From Runella sp. (GTDB taxonomy: Bacteria > Bacteroidota > Bacteroidia > Cytophagales > Spirosomataceae): a DNA stretch of 64,000 nucleotides. The first letter of the stretch is position 1, and every line of letters starts with the position of its first letter. The notes beneath the pieces were generated by a model that was not told the origin of the DNA, searched no databases, and saw only the letters and a program-made list of their open reading frames with translations. The position numbers and the translations under genes are program-made. Where the stretch lies: NCBI RefSeq assembly GCF_027484545.1, contig NZ_JAIXST010000157.1:1-64000 (forward strand). Reading direction: 5' to 3'. Shown piece after piece: positions 27,772 through 36,611 of the stretch.

Positions 27772-30155
27772 CTAAATATTGAATTGATTCACACCCTCTT
27801 TTAAGGCAATCGTTTTGCCTTTCCATACCAAGTTACCCGTAATGCTTTTTGGTAGTTCTATTTGAATTTGCCATTTTCGAGTTTATAACTGGTTGAAATG
27901 CTTCCTTTTGCGTGTGGCATTTTGCCATTTATGTCAGTCATTTGCCCTAAATGTGGCTCAATTTTTACTTTTGAAAATGCCAAACCATCACTATCAATGC
28001 CCAAGATGGTGCGGTAAAACTCAATATTTGGACTCGAACCCCAAGCGTGGCAATCGGAGCGGGTTTTGTCCACATCGGAGGTTTCTGCCCAGGTAGTGAG
28101 TCCCATTTGAATATTCTCACGCCATTTGTCCAGCCATTTCAAATAGTCATCCCCTTTCCCCGCTTTTATTAATGCTTGATGCAAATAATACTTGAAATAA
28201 ATAGAAGCTGGAGCGAGTTTGGTGTTGGTAATCAACTGATTAGAAATTTCGATAGCCTCCAATGAAGTCGCAACGCCCGTCAGAATGGCCAATGAATTGG
28301 TATGTTGCGAAAACTTATCTTTTTCTTCGCGGTCGGCAAATAATTTCTTCGTAGCATCCCAGTATTTTGCCCGAATAGTCTTTTTCAAAACCTCGGCGGG
28401 TTGTAGATATTGAGTAGCAAAGGCAGGATTTCCCAGCTTATTTTCCAAATCTGCCGCCACTTGATACGCCCAAAGTAATTGAAAATCAAGCATGGCCGAT
28501 GTACCGTTGGCACTCATTGGGCCAGCACCTGCTTTCCATTCTTTGGCATTGTCCACCCAGTCGGTAAACATCCATTGCGGTGTGTTTTTTAGTCGGCCAT
28601 CGGCTTGTTGGTAGCTTTTGAAATAGTTCAAAATTTGACGAACACCGCCTAATTTCCCCTTTACAAAATCGACATCAGCCCCATATCGGCTATAATCCTG
28701 CAACATTCCGATGTACCAAAGCGAAAAAGTAGGAATAAATTGCGGCGTGTAAGAGGGATGTCGGCTCAAGGTTACGCCTTCGGGTGTGCGAGAAAAATCC
28801 ATTAAGTTGATGGCATTTTTTACCAACCTGTCATCACCGCTATTAAAAAGCGATACCAAAGCTTGAATTCTACCATCACCGATGTATTGGAGTTGCTCAT
28901 AATAAGGGCAATCCATGTAAGTTTCATAGGCACAAAGACGAGCGGTACGCCAGCCGATTTCAAGAATTTTATCCATTTCTGGCTGATTGGCAGTTAGTTG
29001 GGCATTCATCTTAAACGGGTAACCCGTAAAAGCGCCATAAATATCATTCAGAGAAATGGCCTCATTTTGAGTGACAATGCTGAGTTGTAAATAGCGATAC
29101 GTCCGATAAGTAAGGCTGGTAAATTTTTGATTTTGGCTTCCGTCAGAAATCAGACTATCGGCACGGCCTATGAAGGTTTTGCCGGAGGTTTCGTTTCTGT
29201 TGCCTTTTGAAGTCTTATTAAAAAGTGCTTCGGCATATCTTACAGTAATGGTTGCGTTTTTTCCTCCGCTAAACTCCAGATTTGGATAGGCGTTAGTAAG
29301 GTAGCTTTGGTCTAAAATGATATTTGCTTTTGAGTTGGCTGGTATCGACACATCTGTTTTTTTGGTAGGAAACCCAGCAGGTAAACTCGCAATACCTTCA
29401 TTAGTAACCACTTTCACTAATCTTTCATCTTTCAGTTCCATTTGAGGAATGATAGACGGCACCAACATCCAGCCACTCATAGTACCGAATGCCCCCAATA
29501 TATTTTTAGGAACACCTCCACCAACCGGTCTTGCTTTTTGCCAATTTTTATCGTCAAAATTTTCACTTTGCCAAGCTTTTGGACTTAAAGCCAAGTTTCG
29601 TATTTCGCCCGCACCCGCCACATAATAGGCTCTGGTTCTAAAAACCAGAGGAGCAAAGCTATTGTCTTTTTCACAAAGCCAAGTATTGTTGGTATTGATG
29701 GCTGATTCGGCAGAAGTTTCTCCTTGCAAAATAAACCCAGTTCTGTAAGTAATCTGAGCCTCTGGTTTAAACTCGCCCTCATTCCAAACTTGAGCAGCAA
29801 TAATATTTTTACCTGCTTTCAAATAAGCCGCAATATCCAGGGTTTCATAGTTCCAATGGGCAATGTCGCCACGAGCAGGCCCCATCGAAACCAACTTTTC
29901 ATTCACAAAAAGTTTGTAACGATTATCACCCGAAACATGAATTTTATAATTGTTTGGTTTTGAAGCCAAATCAATCATTTTACGGAACATATACACACCA
30001 TAACCGTCATTGCTTGCGTTTGGCATGGAAATCCATTGTGCGTGCCAACGTTTGTTTATTACGTCGGGTTCGCCTGTGGGTGGTCCAAATTGAGCTTTTG
30101 CGAGAATTGACGTTAGTGTTACTAAGATTAGGGCTATTACATTTATTTTTTTCAT
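27772..30155 (-). pseudogene. GH78-like alpha-L-rhamnosidase with a C-terminal frameshift
   Basis: The open frame (27858-30155, 765 residues) has a signal peptide (ILAKAQ), an N-terminal jelly-roll (HVSGDNRYKLFVNEKLVSMGPARG) and the (alpha/alpha)6 barrel of GH78, with YMDCPYYEQLQYIGDGRIQ as the usual acid-bearing motif. It stops at SYKLENGKFK. The expected family ending continues in another frame from about 27873 to the TAG at 27772 (KWQIQIELPKSI ... LVWKGKTIALKEG). The sequence GAAAATGGCAAATT could have come from a tandem AAAATGG pair that lost one 7-base unit. Only the last beta-sandwich strands are affected, so activity might survive, and a sequencing error is possible. Confidence 0.75.
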
Positions 30156-30188
30156 AGTAGTTATTGAGGATTAAATCGGAATGAATGG

Positions 30189-31091
30189 TTATTTCAGTTC
30201 AGCTTTCAAAAAGCCAATTACCTTATTTTTAAACTCTTCGGTATCGTACATTTTTCCGAAATGTGGCGCATCTTTCACAATAATGAGTTCATTTTTAACA
30301 CCTTTCGCCGTCAACCACCCGCTCAATAACTTCGACTGTCGGTTGGTAACAATATTGTCTTTCTCCCCATGAAAAATCAGAAATGGCGGATCATTTTTAT
30401 CAATGTAGGTCACGGGGCTCGCGATTGCCGCTAAATCTGGACGAGCAATAGGGCTGGCTCCCAGCAAAATACCTTCCGGCGCTTTGGGGTCTTCACTGCT
30501 TGCCAAGGAAGTCAACTCTGAGGGGCCGTAATAATCCACTACAGCTTTGAAACTGAACTTTTTGGACGTGTTCGGCATAAAAAAAGACTCTGCTTTATTA
30601 TTGTTGGACAATCCCTGCAAGGAAGCCAAATGCCCTCCAGAGGAAAAGCCCATCAGCGCCATTCGGGTTTTATCCAATCCATAGGTATCGGCATTGTCAT
30701 AGAGAAACGAAACCGCACGATTACAATCCTGAATCTGGGCGGGGAATTGAGCCTGCGTAGCCCAACGGTGATCAATGGAAGCGATGGCAATACCGTTATT
30801 CAGCAGGGCCGATACCGTATTGCCCATGTATCCGATATCAGCGTATTTGTCGTTTACTAACCACCCACCGCCGTGTATCAATACCACGAGAGGAAATTTA
30901 CCTTTTTGCGAATTCGGCGGCAAATAAATATCCAACAGATGCTTCTTGAGCGTATCGCCATTGTACGAGATATTGCCGTGCAGCACGGTGCCTTGGGGAA
31001 AAAGTTTCAGGACGCGATTTTCCTGTTGGGCAGTTGCCAAAAATGCTTGAACTACCGCCAACAGGGTAATGCAAAGAAAATTGATTTTCAT
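30189..31091 (-). CDS. Exported alpha/beta hydrolase (BD-FAE/lipase-like)
   Basis: A 300-residue exported esterase with a signal peptide ending at AFLATAQ. The oxyanion motif HGGGW is at residues 73-77 and the nucleophile elbow GFSSGG centres on Ser150. Asp in DPPFLIFHGEKDNIV and His in KDAPHFGKMYDT fit the remaining triad. This is the layout of 'bifunctional' carbohydrate acetyl and feruloyl esterases and of many annotated lipases. It lies 33 bases upstream of the GH78-like gene on the same strand and probably starts that operon. A remnant of a Dabb gene is visible in the 323-base spacer upstream. Confidence 0.85.
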   Translation of the reverse strand: MKINFLCITLLAVVQAFLATAQQENRVLKLFPQGTVLHGNISYNGDTLKKHLLDIYLPPNSQKGKFPLVVLIHGGGWLVNDKYADIGYMGNTVSALLNNGIAIASIDHRWATQAQFPAQIQDCNRAVSFLYDNADTYGLDKTRMALMGFSSGGHLASLQGLSNNNKAESFFMPNTSKKFSFKAVVDYYGPSELTSLASSEDPKAPEGILLGASPIARPDLAAIASPVTYIDKNDPPFLIFHGEKDNIVTNRQSKLLSGWLTAKGVKNELIIVKDAPHFGKMYDTEEFKNKVIGFLKAELK

Positions 31092-31177
31092 TTAGTTCGA
31101 TAAATTAAGGTATACTTTTCCTATCAAAAGCGGAACGGCAAGAATCTCTTTCCACCTAATTGCCGGTAATTTGCCTA

Positions 31178-31210
31178 TTTGAGCTTAAAAATGACGGAGT
31201 GTCAAATCAT
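31178..31210 (-). pseudogene. Remnant of a Dabb gene start
   Basis: Read on the minus strand, the spacer gives M-I-stop-HSVIFKLK, which is the first strand of the intact Dabb gene at 26104 (MIRHSVILKLK) with an Arg codon turned into TGA. Nothing recognisable follows. The rest of the interval 31092-31414 shows no gene. Confidence 0.4.
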
Positions 31211-31414
31211 TCCTTTTTGGGCATTACCGTTTTTTTCAGTAAAAGAAACGCAACTATTTCCCTTTTATTAGTACAAATTAATAACGCTTTTGTACAGAAA
31301 GTATCCTGAACTCACCTGTATTGACTCAAAATGAGACAATAATTGATATTGAATACAAACCACTTATTTCAATCCTTCAATTGATTGAAATTGCATAATA
31401 CATCCAAATCTTTC

Positions 31415-32620
31415 TTAAGGCTTTGCCAGTTCTTTCAATTTCATAACGAAAAACAAACCGATAAACGCCAACGCCGCCGCTACCCAAAGAAAAGCCGAAG
31501 GGTCGATTTTGTCGGAAAGGACGCCTGCCAAGGCAGGCACCATTACGCCGCCGACAATTTCAGCAATGGCCGTAATAAACCCTAACGCTTTGGCTTTCAA
31601 ATGGTCTGGCACCGACTCAGAAGGCAATACGGCCGCCACGATGGGAAGAAGTCCCATCATAAAATAGGTAAAAAACATGGCAGGAAGATGAATGGCCGAG
31701 CCTGCTAAAAAATAAACGGCAAAAGGGTAAAATGTCCCCACAACCATAAAAATCAGTAGCACTTTTTTACGCCCGATCTTATCGGAAAGTCCAGGAACTA
31801 TGACGGAAGACAAAAGTCCCGAAACACCCAAAAGCCCCATGTTTTTGCCCATTTCATCAGCCGACATTCCTTGAAAATTCACAAAATAATTGGAAATAAA
31901 AGGCAAGGTGGCAAACCACCAGCCAAACACACAACACGCTGCTCCGATACCCCATTTTATGTTGTTGTATTGTAACAATTCAGCAATATTGAGGGCTGAT
32001 TTCTCTTTTGTTTGAGCGGCCGACGCTTCGGCGCTTTCAGCAGTTGATTTTTTGACAAATTTCCACGCCAGTAAACCTAAAACCAAGCCTGGCGCTCCTG
32101 CCACGAAAAAGGCATTGCGCCACCCCATGTTTTCGGCAATTTGCACCAAAACGACCGGGGCTAAAATAGACCCAAACAAGGCAGAACCAAAAGCCTGCAA
32201 AATCCCAGCATTCAAACCCAAACGATTAGGAGAGGATTCTCTTTCGACAAAATTTTGCGCCAAAGGTATCACCGGGCCTTCGGCAAAGCCCATCACAAGG
32301 CGGGCAATCAGCAACGTAACAAACGAAACCGCCCAACCTGAACCGACTGAACAAAGAGAGAAGGTGAAAACAGCGGCAATGAAAACGAGTTTTTTCTTAT
32401 TGTGGGTTTCGGCCCAAGCCGTTGAGAAAAAACTCGAAAACGCCCAAGCCAACGACAATGCCCCTGCTAACAATCCGATTTGAGTGTTGTTGAGTTGAAG
32501 GTCTTTGGCCACGTAAGGCATCAGAAAATTAAGCGCCAGGCGGTCGAAAAATAAGCACCCAAAAGTGAATGCCATTAACAATACGATACCGTTTTCGTAG
32601 GTAAAAAGTCCTTTTTTCAT
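31415..32620 (-). CDS. MFS transporter of the anion:cation symporter type
   Basis: A 401-residue, twelve-segment major facilitator. The opening LLMAFTFGCLFFDRLALNFLMPYVAKDL and the GFAEGPVIPLAQNFVERE segment are typical of the ACS group (hexuronate, galactonate, phthalate and similar organic anions). The loop SDKIGRKKVLL is the conserved MFS motif between the halves. It lies between the esterase and the broken GH3 gene, all on the minus strand, so import of sugar acids or small phenolic acids released outside is a reasonable guess. Confidence 0.8.
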   Translation of the reverse strand: MKKGLFTYENGIVLLMAFTFGCLFFDRLALNFLMPYVAKDLQLNNTQIGLLAGALSLAWAFSSFFSTAWAETHNKKKLVFIAAVFTFSLCSVGSGWAVSFVTLLIARLVMGFAEGPVIPLAQNFVERESSPNRLGLNAGILQAFGSALFGSILAPVVLVQIAENMGWRNAFFVAGAPGLVLGLLAWKFVKKSTAESAEASAAQTKEKSALNIAELLQYNNIKWGIGAACCVFGWWFATLPFISNYFVNFQGMSADEMGKNMGLLGVSGLLSSVIVPGLSDKIGRKKVLLIFMVVGTFYPFAVYFLAGSAIHLPAMFFTYFMMGLLPIVAAVLPSESVPDHLKAKALGFITAIAEIVGGVMVPALAGVLSDKIDPSAFLWVAAALAFIGLFFVMKLKELAKP

Positions 32621-32668
32621 ATTTCAAGCGAGGTTTAGGGTTATTTTAATTTTATTGTTATGTACTTC

Positions 32669-32767
32669 AACCATATAAGGCATCGCATCGGCGAACCGAT
32701 AAGTGAATATAAGAGACTGTTTTTGAGCTATTTAAAACTTATATGACCTTATATTTCTTATATGGTT
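32669..32767. repeat. AACCATATAAG long inverted repeat
   Basis: AACCATATAAG (32669-32679) and CTTATATGGTT (32757-32767) bracket nearly the whole gap between the MFS gene and the stop of the GH3 remnant. A partial third copy (CTTATATGACC) lies inside. The role is unknown. Confidence 0.5.
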
Positions 32768-32778
32768 ATTAGAAAATT

Positions 32779-33390
32779 CTATTTATTCACTGTAAATGTG
32801 TTCTGTAATTTAATAGCCTGCGAAGAACTGCCAATCAACACTTTTACGGCTCCGCTTTCTACTTCCCAAGCAGACGTTTGGTCGTTCCACCAAGCCAAGG
32901 ATGCGGCATCTATTTGAAACGTAACTTTCTTGGTTTCGCCGGCTTTCAGGTTTATTCTTTGAAAACCTTTCAACGCTTTTATGGGACGAATTACCTTAGA
33001 ATTTGGGTGTTGAATGTATAACTGAACCACCTCATCACCATCACGACTTCCCGTATTTTTAATGTCTGCGGAAACGGTAATGCTTCCATTTGCCCGCATA
33101 AACACGTTACTCAATTTCAAGTTGGTGTGTTCAAATTTTGTGTAACTCAATCCATATCCAAAGTGATAAAGCGGTTCGCCTTTGAAGTACATATAGGTAC
33201 GACCGTTAGTAATGTCATAATCCATCATGCGGGGAAGTTGGTCGAGCGATTTTGGCCACGTTTGCACCAAGCGTCCTGCCGGGTTGTAATCACCAAAAAG
33301 TACATCGGCAATGGCTGTACCCTGTTCCTGGGCAGCATGTGTGATGTGCAGGATGGTCGGCACATGCGCCTGACTCCAATTGATGGCACT
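32779..33390 (-). pseudogene. C-terminal part of a GH3 beta-glucosidase, fused to a GH35 remnant
   Basis: About 204 codons match the C-terminal end of GH3 enzymes: SAINWSQAHVPTI, then GTAIADVLFGDYNPAGRL (end of the second catalytic domain), then the fibronectin-III-like domain (FEHTNLKLSNV ... SLAWWNDQTSAW). The GH3 barrel, with its nucleophile Asp, is missing. The first Met in the frame is at 33363, but homology runs up to the breakpoint at about 33390, where it meets a GH35 N-terminus in another frame. It is not expected to make an active enzyme. Confidence 0.85.
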
Positions 33391-33860
33391 TCACTGAATG
33401 GCGAAAGGATTTCGAGCGTTTTGCCGTTTTCGAGGGTATATCTTTGAAAACGTTTGGGATTGGTTTTTACCCATTCGGGCACGTAGGTGGAGGCCGTGCT
33501 TTTCCAACTGCCGAACCACGCCAACACAATTTTTAAATTCTCTTTTTTGGCACCCTCAATCGCTGCATCCACCAATTCAAAATTATATTTACCTTCCACA
33601 GGCTCCAGTAATTCCCAATAGGCATACGCCAAAACGGTATTGAGGTGCATCTCCTTCATTTCCTTCCACACCTTTTGTAAGGCGGCTTTGTCGGAGCCTG
33701 TCGAATTATGGAGTTCACCCCCCAAAATGAGAAAGGGTTTTCCGTCCACCATCAGCTTCGGTGCTTTGCCCGATTTGTCCAAATAGGGAAGTTGAGCAAA
33801 CAGCAGGGTGGTGCTCCATGCCAATGCAAGGGTTAGAACAATTTTTTGAGTGGTTTTCAT
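33390..33860 (-). pseudogene. N-terminal part of a GH35-like glycosidase
   Basis: A signal peptide (TTLLFAQ) and about 157 residues resemble the start of the intact GH35-like enzyme at 9.1 kb: LMVDGKPFLILGGELHNS, MHLNTVLAYAYWELLEP and GKTLEILSPFSE are shared in order. After that Glu the frame runs 54 codons into GH3 sequence read out of frame. The catalytic Glu residues are lost. A single deletion joining two neighbouring, co-oriented glycosidase genes explains the structure. Confidence 0.85.
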
Positions 33861-34107
33861 AGATCTTTTCTATTGAGGTCTAATAGCTTGTTTAGAAATT
33901 ACCTGCTTCAAACGTATGAATTTGTTAATTTAAATTTGGTAAGCCCTTACTTTTCCTGCCGCATCGGCCTATAGATTTGTTTTGTAAGATTATTCCAAGA
34001 AATGGGAGTAACTTGATTGAGCAAACTGGGCTGGCACATCCTATCGCTCGGCAGCGCTAAAGACTCATGGACTGATTCAGAGGCCAGCCCTCGCTGCCTG
34101 CCAATAC

Positions 34108-34371
34108 TCAAATAGAAATGAGGGTTTTCAGACCGCACGGGCCTTTACTTCTTTTTGATTCGCCTTGGGTCAAAAAGATAAAATCGTAAACCGTATTGCA
34201 GTAAGGAGGCAGAGGAAATTTGCTCTTGTCCCGAAAATCCTCCAATCGGTTAATGTGAAAAAGCTCATGGTGCGCTTCGGCAAACAGGGGCTGCTGCCAT
34301 TCAATGGTCTCGAAATGAAAACCCGGTGAAATCTCAGGTTTTAAAATAGGTATTTCATTTCCGCTTGCCAT
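34108..34371 (-). pseudogene. Truncated AraC-family regulator (sensor N-terminus only)
   Basis: An ATG 14 bases after the cyclase stop opens an 87-residue frame: EIPILKPEISPGFHFETI, HHELFHINRLEDF and FPLPPYCNTVYDFIFLTQGE. This is the usual start of Bacteroidota AraC-type regulators with a cupin sensor. Similarity ends near KRSKG and the frame stops 10 codons later; the cupin core and the two helix-turn-helix motifs are absent. Its place at the end of cluster I suggests that the cluster's own regulator has been lost. The 250 bases up to the GH35 remnant show no other gene. Confidence 0.6.
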
Positions 34372-34385
34372 AGCCAAATTTTCTA

Positions 34386-35144
34386 TCAATCCAATATCGC
34401 TACGGCGCGCGTCCATCCCGCACTTGCGGCTTTGATTTTGGCAGGAAAACAAGCCACTTTGAAGCCAAAGGGTGGCAATTGGTCCAGATTAGCCATTTTT
34501 TCAATTTGGCAATATTCTTTTTCGATGCCCACGTAATGCGCCTGCCAGATGATCCCTGGACGCGGATTGGCCCGATAATCAGCCGCCTGAATGTGCAACG
34601 GAATATCCCAGCCCCAACCGTCGGTGCCCATAACTTTGATACCTTGATCAATGAGCCAATGTGTGGCTTTGGCCGAAGCTCCTACGTGGATTTTTACAAA
34701 ATCAGGGTCGTGCAAACGCTTATCGGCATCGCAGCGAATCAGGACGATGTCAAAGGGTTTGAGGGTATAATTTATGGCGGCGAGTTTTTCGATCAAATCT
34801 TCTGGCTCAAACATATAGCCGTCGGGTTTGTCGGTAAAATCCAGCACCACGCCATCGTGAAAGAACCAGTCCAGCGGCATTTCGTCAATGGTACGCGAGG
34901 GTTTCCCTTCGCTGGTCGGGAAATAATGGTACGGTGCGTCCACGTGCGTTCCGCAGTGGCTCGTCACGGTCAGAAACTCCCCGGCGGGGCCGTTACCGTC
35001 AATAAACACATCGCCGGCAATGCCTTCGAAGAGTTTTCCGCCCATTTTTTTTGCCCCTTCTTTGTGGTCTTCATAGACGATTTTAGTAGGAAGTGGTTCT
35101 TTGATTTCCTCAGAAATCGTCACGGAAAGGTCAATGATTTTCAT
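34386..35144 (-). CDS. Cyclase-family (kynurenine-formamidase-like) metal hydrolase
   Basis: A 252-residue member of the cyclase/formamidase superfamily. The metal motif HCGTHVDAPYH spans residues 63-73 with His63, His67, Asp69 and His73. Relatives open amides or lactones (kynurenine formamidase, isatin hydrolase) or act in polyketide cyclisation. The sequence is complete and of normal length. It is the last intact gene of cluster I, 60 bases after the ABM gene. A degenerate G-rich repeat lies 3 bases upstream of its ATG. Confidence 0.85.
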   Translation of the reverse strand: MKIIDLSVTISEEIKEPLPTKIVYEDHKEGAKKMGGKLFEGIAGDVFIDGNGPAGEFLTVTSHCGTHVDAPYHYFPTSEGKPSRTIDEMPLDWFFHDGVVLDFTDKPDGYMFEPEDLIEKLAAINYTLKPFDIVLIRCDADKRLHDPDFVKIHVGASAKATHWLIDQGIKVMGTDGWGWDIPLHIQAADYRANPRPGIIWQAHYVGIEKEYCQIEKMANLDQLPPFGFKVACFPAKIKAASAGWTRAVAILD

Positions 35145-35146
35145 AT

Positions 35147-35169
35147 AGCCCCTGTATCCCCAATGGGGA
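35147..35169. repeat. G-rich repeat, degenerate, before the cyclase gene
   Basis: AGCCCCTGTATCCCCAATGG then GGA. It lies directly before the cyclase ATG (35144), where a ribosome-binding region would be. Confidence 0.6.
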
Positions 35170-35204
35170 TTTTTTAAAATGTAAAAAAAATATTTTAGCC
35201 CGTT

Positions 35205-35570
35205 TTAGATTCCCCCATCGGGACGGTACGCCGCGCGGGTTAGGGGGCTGTAATGCAGCACCACGGGTGGATTTTCAAAAAACGGCCCAATCAATCCACG
35301 CCATTCTTTGAATAATTCCGATTCGCGAAATCCGATGGTGTGCGCTTCGATGCTCTCCCAACGAATGAGCAGCACGTAGCGGTTTTGCTGTTCGATACAC
35401 TTCTTAAAATCATGTCCCAGATAGCCTTTTGATTGACTGATCACAGCTTGGGCTTTTTCTAAATTTTGCTCAAACTCAGCATTCATGCCCGGTTTGATGT
35501 CGACGGTGGCAAGTTCTAAAACAGCCCCCTTTCCCCCAATGGGGGTATTTTTCTCTCTGTTTTCGTCCAT
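35205..35570 (-). CDS. Antibiotic-biosynthesis-monooxygenase (ABM) domain protein
   Basis: From the ATG at 35570 the product is 121 residues with one ABM ferredoxin-like domain: LATVDIKPGMNAEFEQNLEKAQ, GYLGHDFKKCIEQQNRYVLLIRWES and FRESELFKEWRGLIGPFF are its repeated strands and helices. Both ends come from G-rich repeats: NTPIGGKGAV precedes the first strand, and the C-terminal tail YSPLTRAAYRPDGGI and stop codon lie in the copy at 35210-35249. ABM proteins are small cofactor-free monooxygenases or heme-binding helpers. In this cluster it might act on a quinol-like intermediate, which is inference only. Confidence 0.8.
   Translation of the reverse strand: MDENREKNTPIGGKGAVLELATVDIKPGMNAEFEQNLEKAQAVISQSKGYLGHDFKKCIEQQNRYVLLIRWESIEAHTIGFRESELFKEWRGLIGPFFENPPVVLHYSPLTRAAYRPDGGI
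35210..35249. repeat. G-rich repeat with nested CGGTACGCCGCGCGG insert
   Basis: TTCCCCCATC, then GGGACGGTACGCCGCGCGGG, then TTAGGGGGCT. It forms the last 13 or so codons of the ABM gene. Confidence 0.85.
35523..35545. repeat. G-rich repeat in the ABM N-terminus
   Basis: AGCCCCCTTTCCCCCAATGG then GGG, translated as TPIGGKGA near residue 9 of the ABM protein. Confidence 0.8.
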
Positions 35571-35616
35571 GATTAACAATTTTATCCGTTCATTTCAATC
35601 TCCTATCCAATCAATA

Positions 35617-35657
35617 TTCCCCCACTGGGGCGGGGCCGCCCGTGCGGTTAGGGGGCT
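35617..35657. repeat. G-rich repeat with a different nested insert, at the FAH stop
   Basis: TTCCCCCACTGGGG, then CGGGGCCGCCCGTGCGG, then TTAGGGGGCT. The repeat provides the last codons (VAP) and the stop of the FAH-family gene. Confidence 0.85.
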
Positions 35658-36604
35658 ACTGTATTTCTCAAAACCCCAATTCCTTCAATTTCCAATTCCA
35701 CCACATCACCCGGCTCTAACGGACGGTGAACGGAGAAATTATTTTCAATCAGGCTCCCCCAACCTACTGTCCCTGAGCCCAATATATCGCCCGGCATCAG
35801 ATTTACGTTATTTTCGGAGGCACGTTCCATCATTTGTTCGAAGGTATAATACACGGTTTGGTAATTCCCTTCACAGACCGTTACGCCATTGATACGGGAA
35901 GTCATCTTAAGTTTAAATCGGTCGATTTGGACACTCGGTACCCGAATTGGGTCAGTGAATACGCTGGCATCAAACGGCACTCGGTATTGCTCCATTTCGT
36001 CGGCCGTTACAATACATGGGCCAATGGCATTCGCATAGTCTTTGCCTTTATGGGGGCCCAACGGAATCTCCATTTCCACTTTTTGGATGGCACGGGCGGT
36101 CCAATCGTTGAAAACGGTATAGCCAAAAATGTAAGGACGGGCGTCTTCGGCTTTGATATCTTTGCCTTTTTTGCCGATGATGCAGGCCAACTCCAACTCA
36201 ATGTCCATTTTGGTTTCTTTGGTCGGGCGCTTGATCTCGTCATCGGGGCCGTAAATGGCCTGATGATTGGTAAAATAGAAAATCGGCATATCATACCAGG
36301 CAGGTCCGATTTTGTGCCCAAAAGACCGGGACGCATTTTGCATGTGCATCTCAAAGCCGATGTAATCCCGGAAACTGCGGGGATTGGGCAAAGGGGCCAT
36401 CAATTGAATCTCCGATAATTGATAATGCGGCTGAACATCACCTAATGCCCTGATAACGGGGAAGTACGCTTCGTGATTATCAATGAACGTCAGCATATCG
36501 GTGGGCAGGTTGGAATTCGCCAACTGCATATCCACCACGCCCTCGCCTACCAGCCAGCCTGTGCGGGAATCACCCTGTGGGTTTTTAAAGGTTACTAATT
36601 TCAT
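35648..36604 (-). CDS. Fumarylacetoacetate-hydrolase-family enzyme
   Basis: A 318-residue FAH-fold protein. The metal-binding residues of the family are in DIELELACIIG (Glu136, Glu138) and FNDWTARAIQ (Asp167), and PGDILGSGTVGWGS is the conserved late loop. The family hydrolyses or decarboxylates acylpyruvates such as fumarylpyruvate and oxalocrotonate-type ring-fission products. With an extradiol dioxygenase in the same cluster it is the best candidate for a lower-pathway step. It ends inside a G-rich repeat and starts 7 bases after the upstream SDR. Confidence 0.87.
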   Translation of the reverse strand: MKLVTFKNPQGDSRTGWLVGEGVVDMQLANSNLPTDMLTFIDNHEAYFPVIRALGDVQPHYQLSEIQLMAPLPNPRSFRDYIGFEMHMQNASRSFGHKIGPAWYDMPIFYFTNHQAIYGPDDEIKRPTKETKMDIELELACIIGKKGKDIKAEDARPYIFGYTVFNDWTARAIQKVEMEIPLGPHKGKDYANAIGPCIVTADEMEQYRVPFDASVFTDPIRVPSVQIDRFKLKMTSRINGVTVCEGNYQTVYYTFEQMMERASENNVNLMPGDILGSGTVGWGSLIENNFSVHRPLEPGDVVELEIEGIGVLRNTVAP

Positions 36605-36611
36605 CTTTTTT

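Noticed and set aside
33947-34138. 63-residue minus-strand ORF
   Set aside because: No family resemblance and no start signal; it lies in the decayed stretch after the AraC stub.
34479-36418. Long plus-strand ORFs (232 and 194 residues) opposite the cyclase and FAH genes
   Set aside because: They are antisense shadows of strongly conserved minus-strand enzymes.
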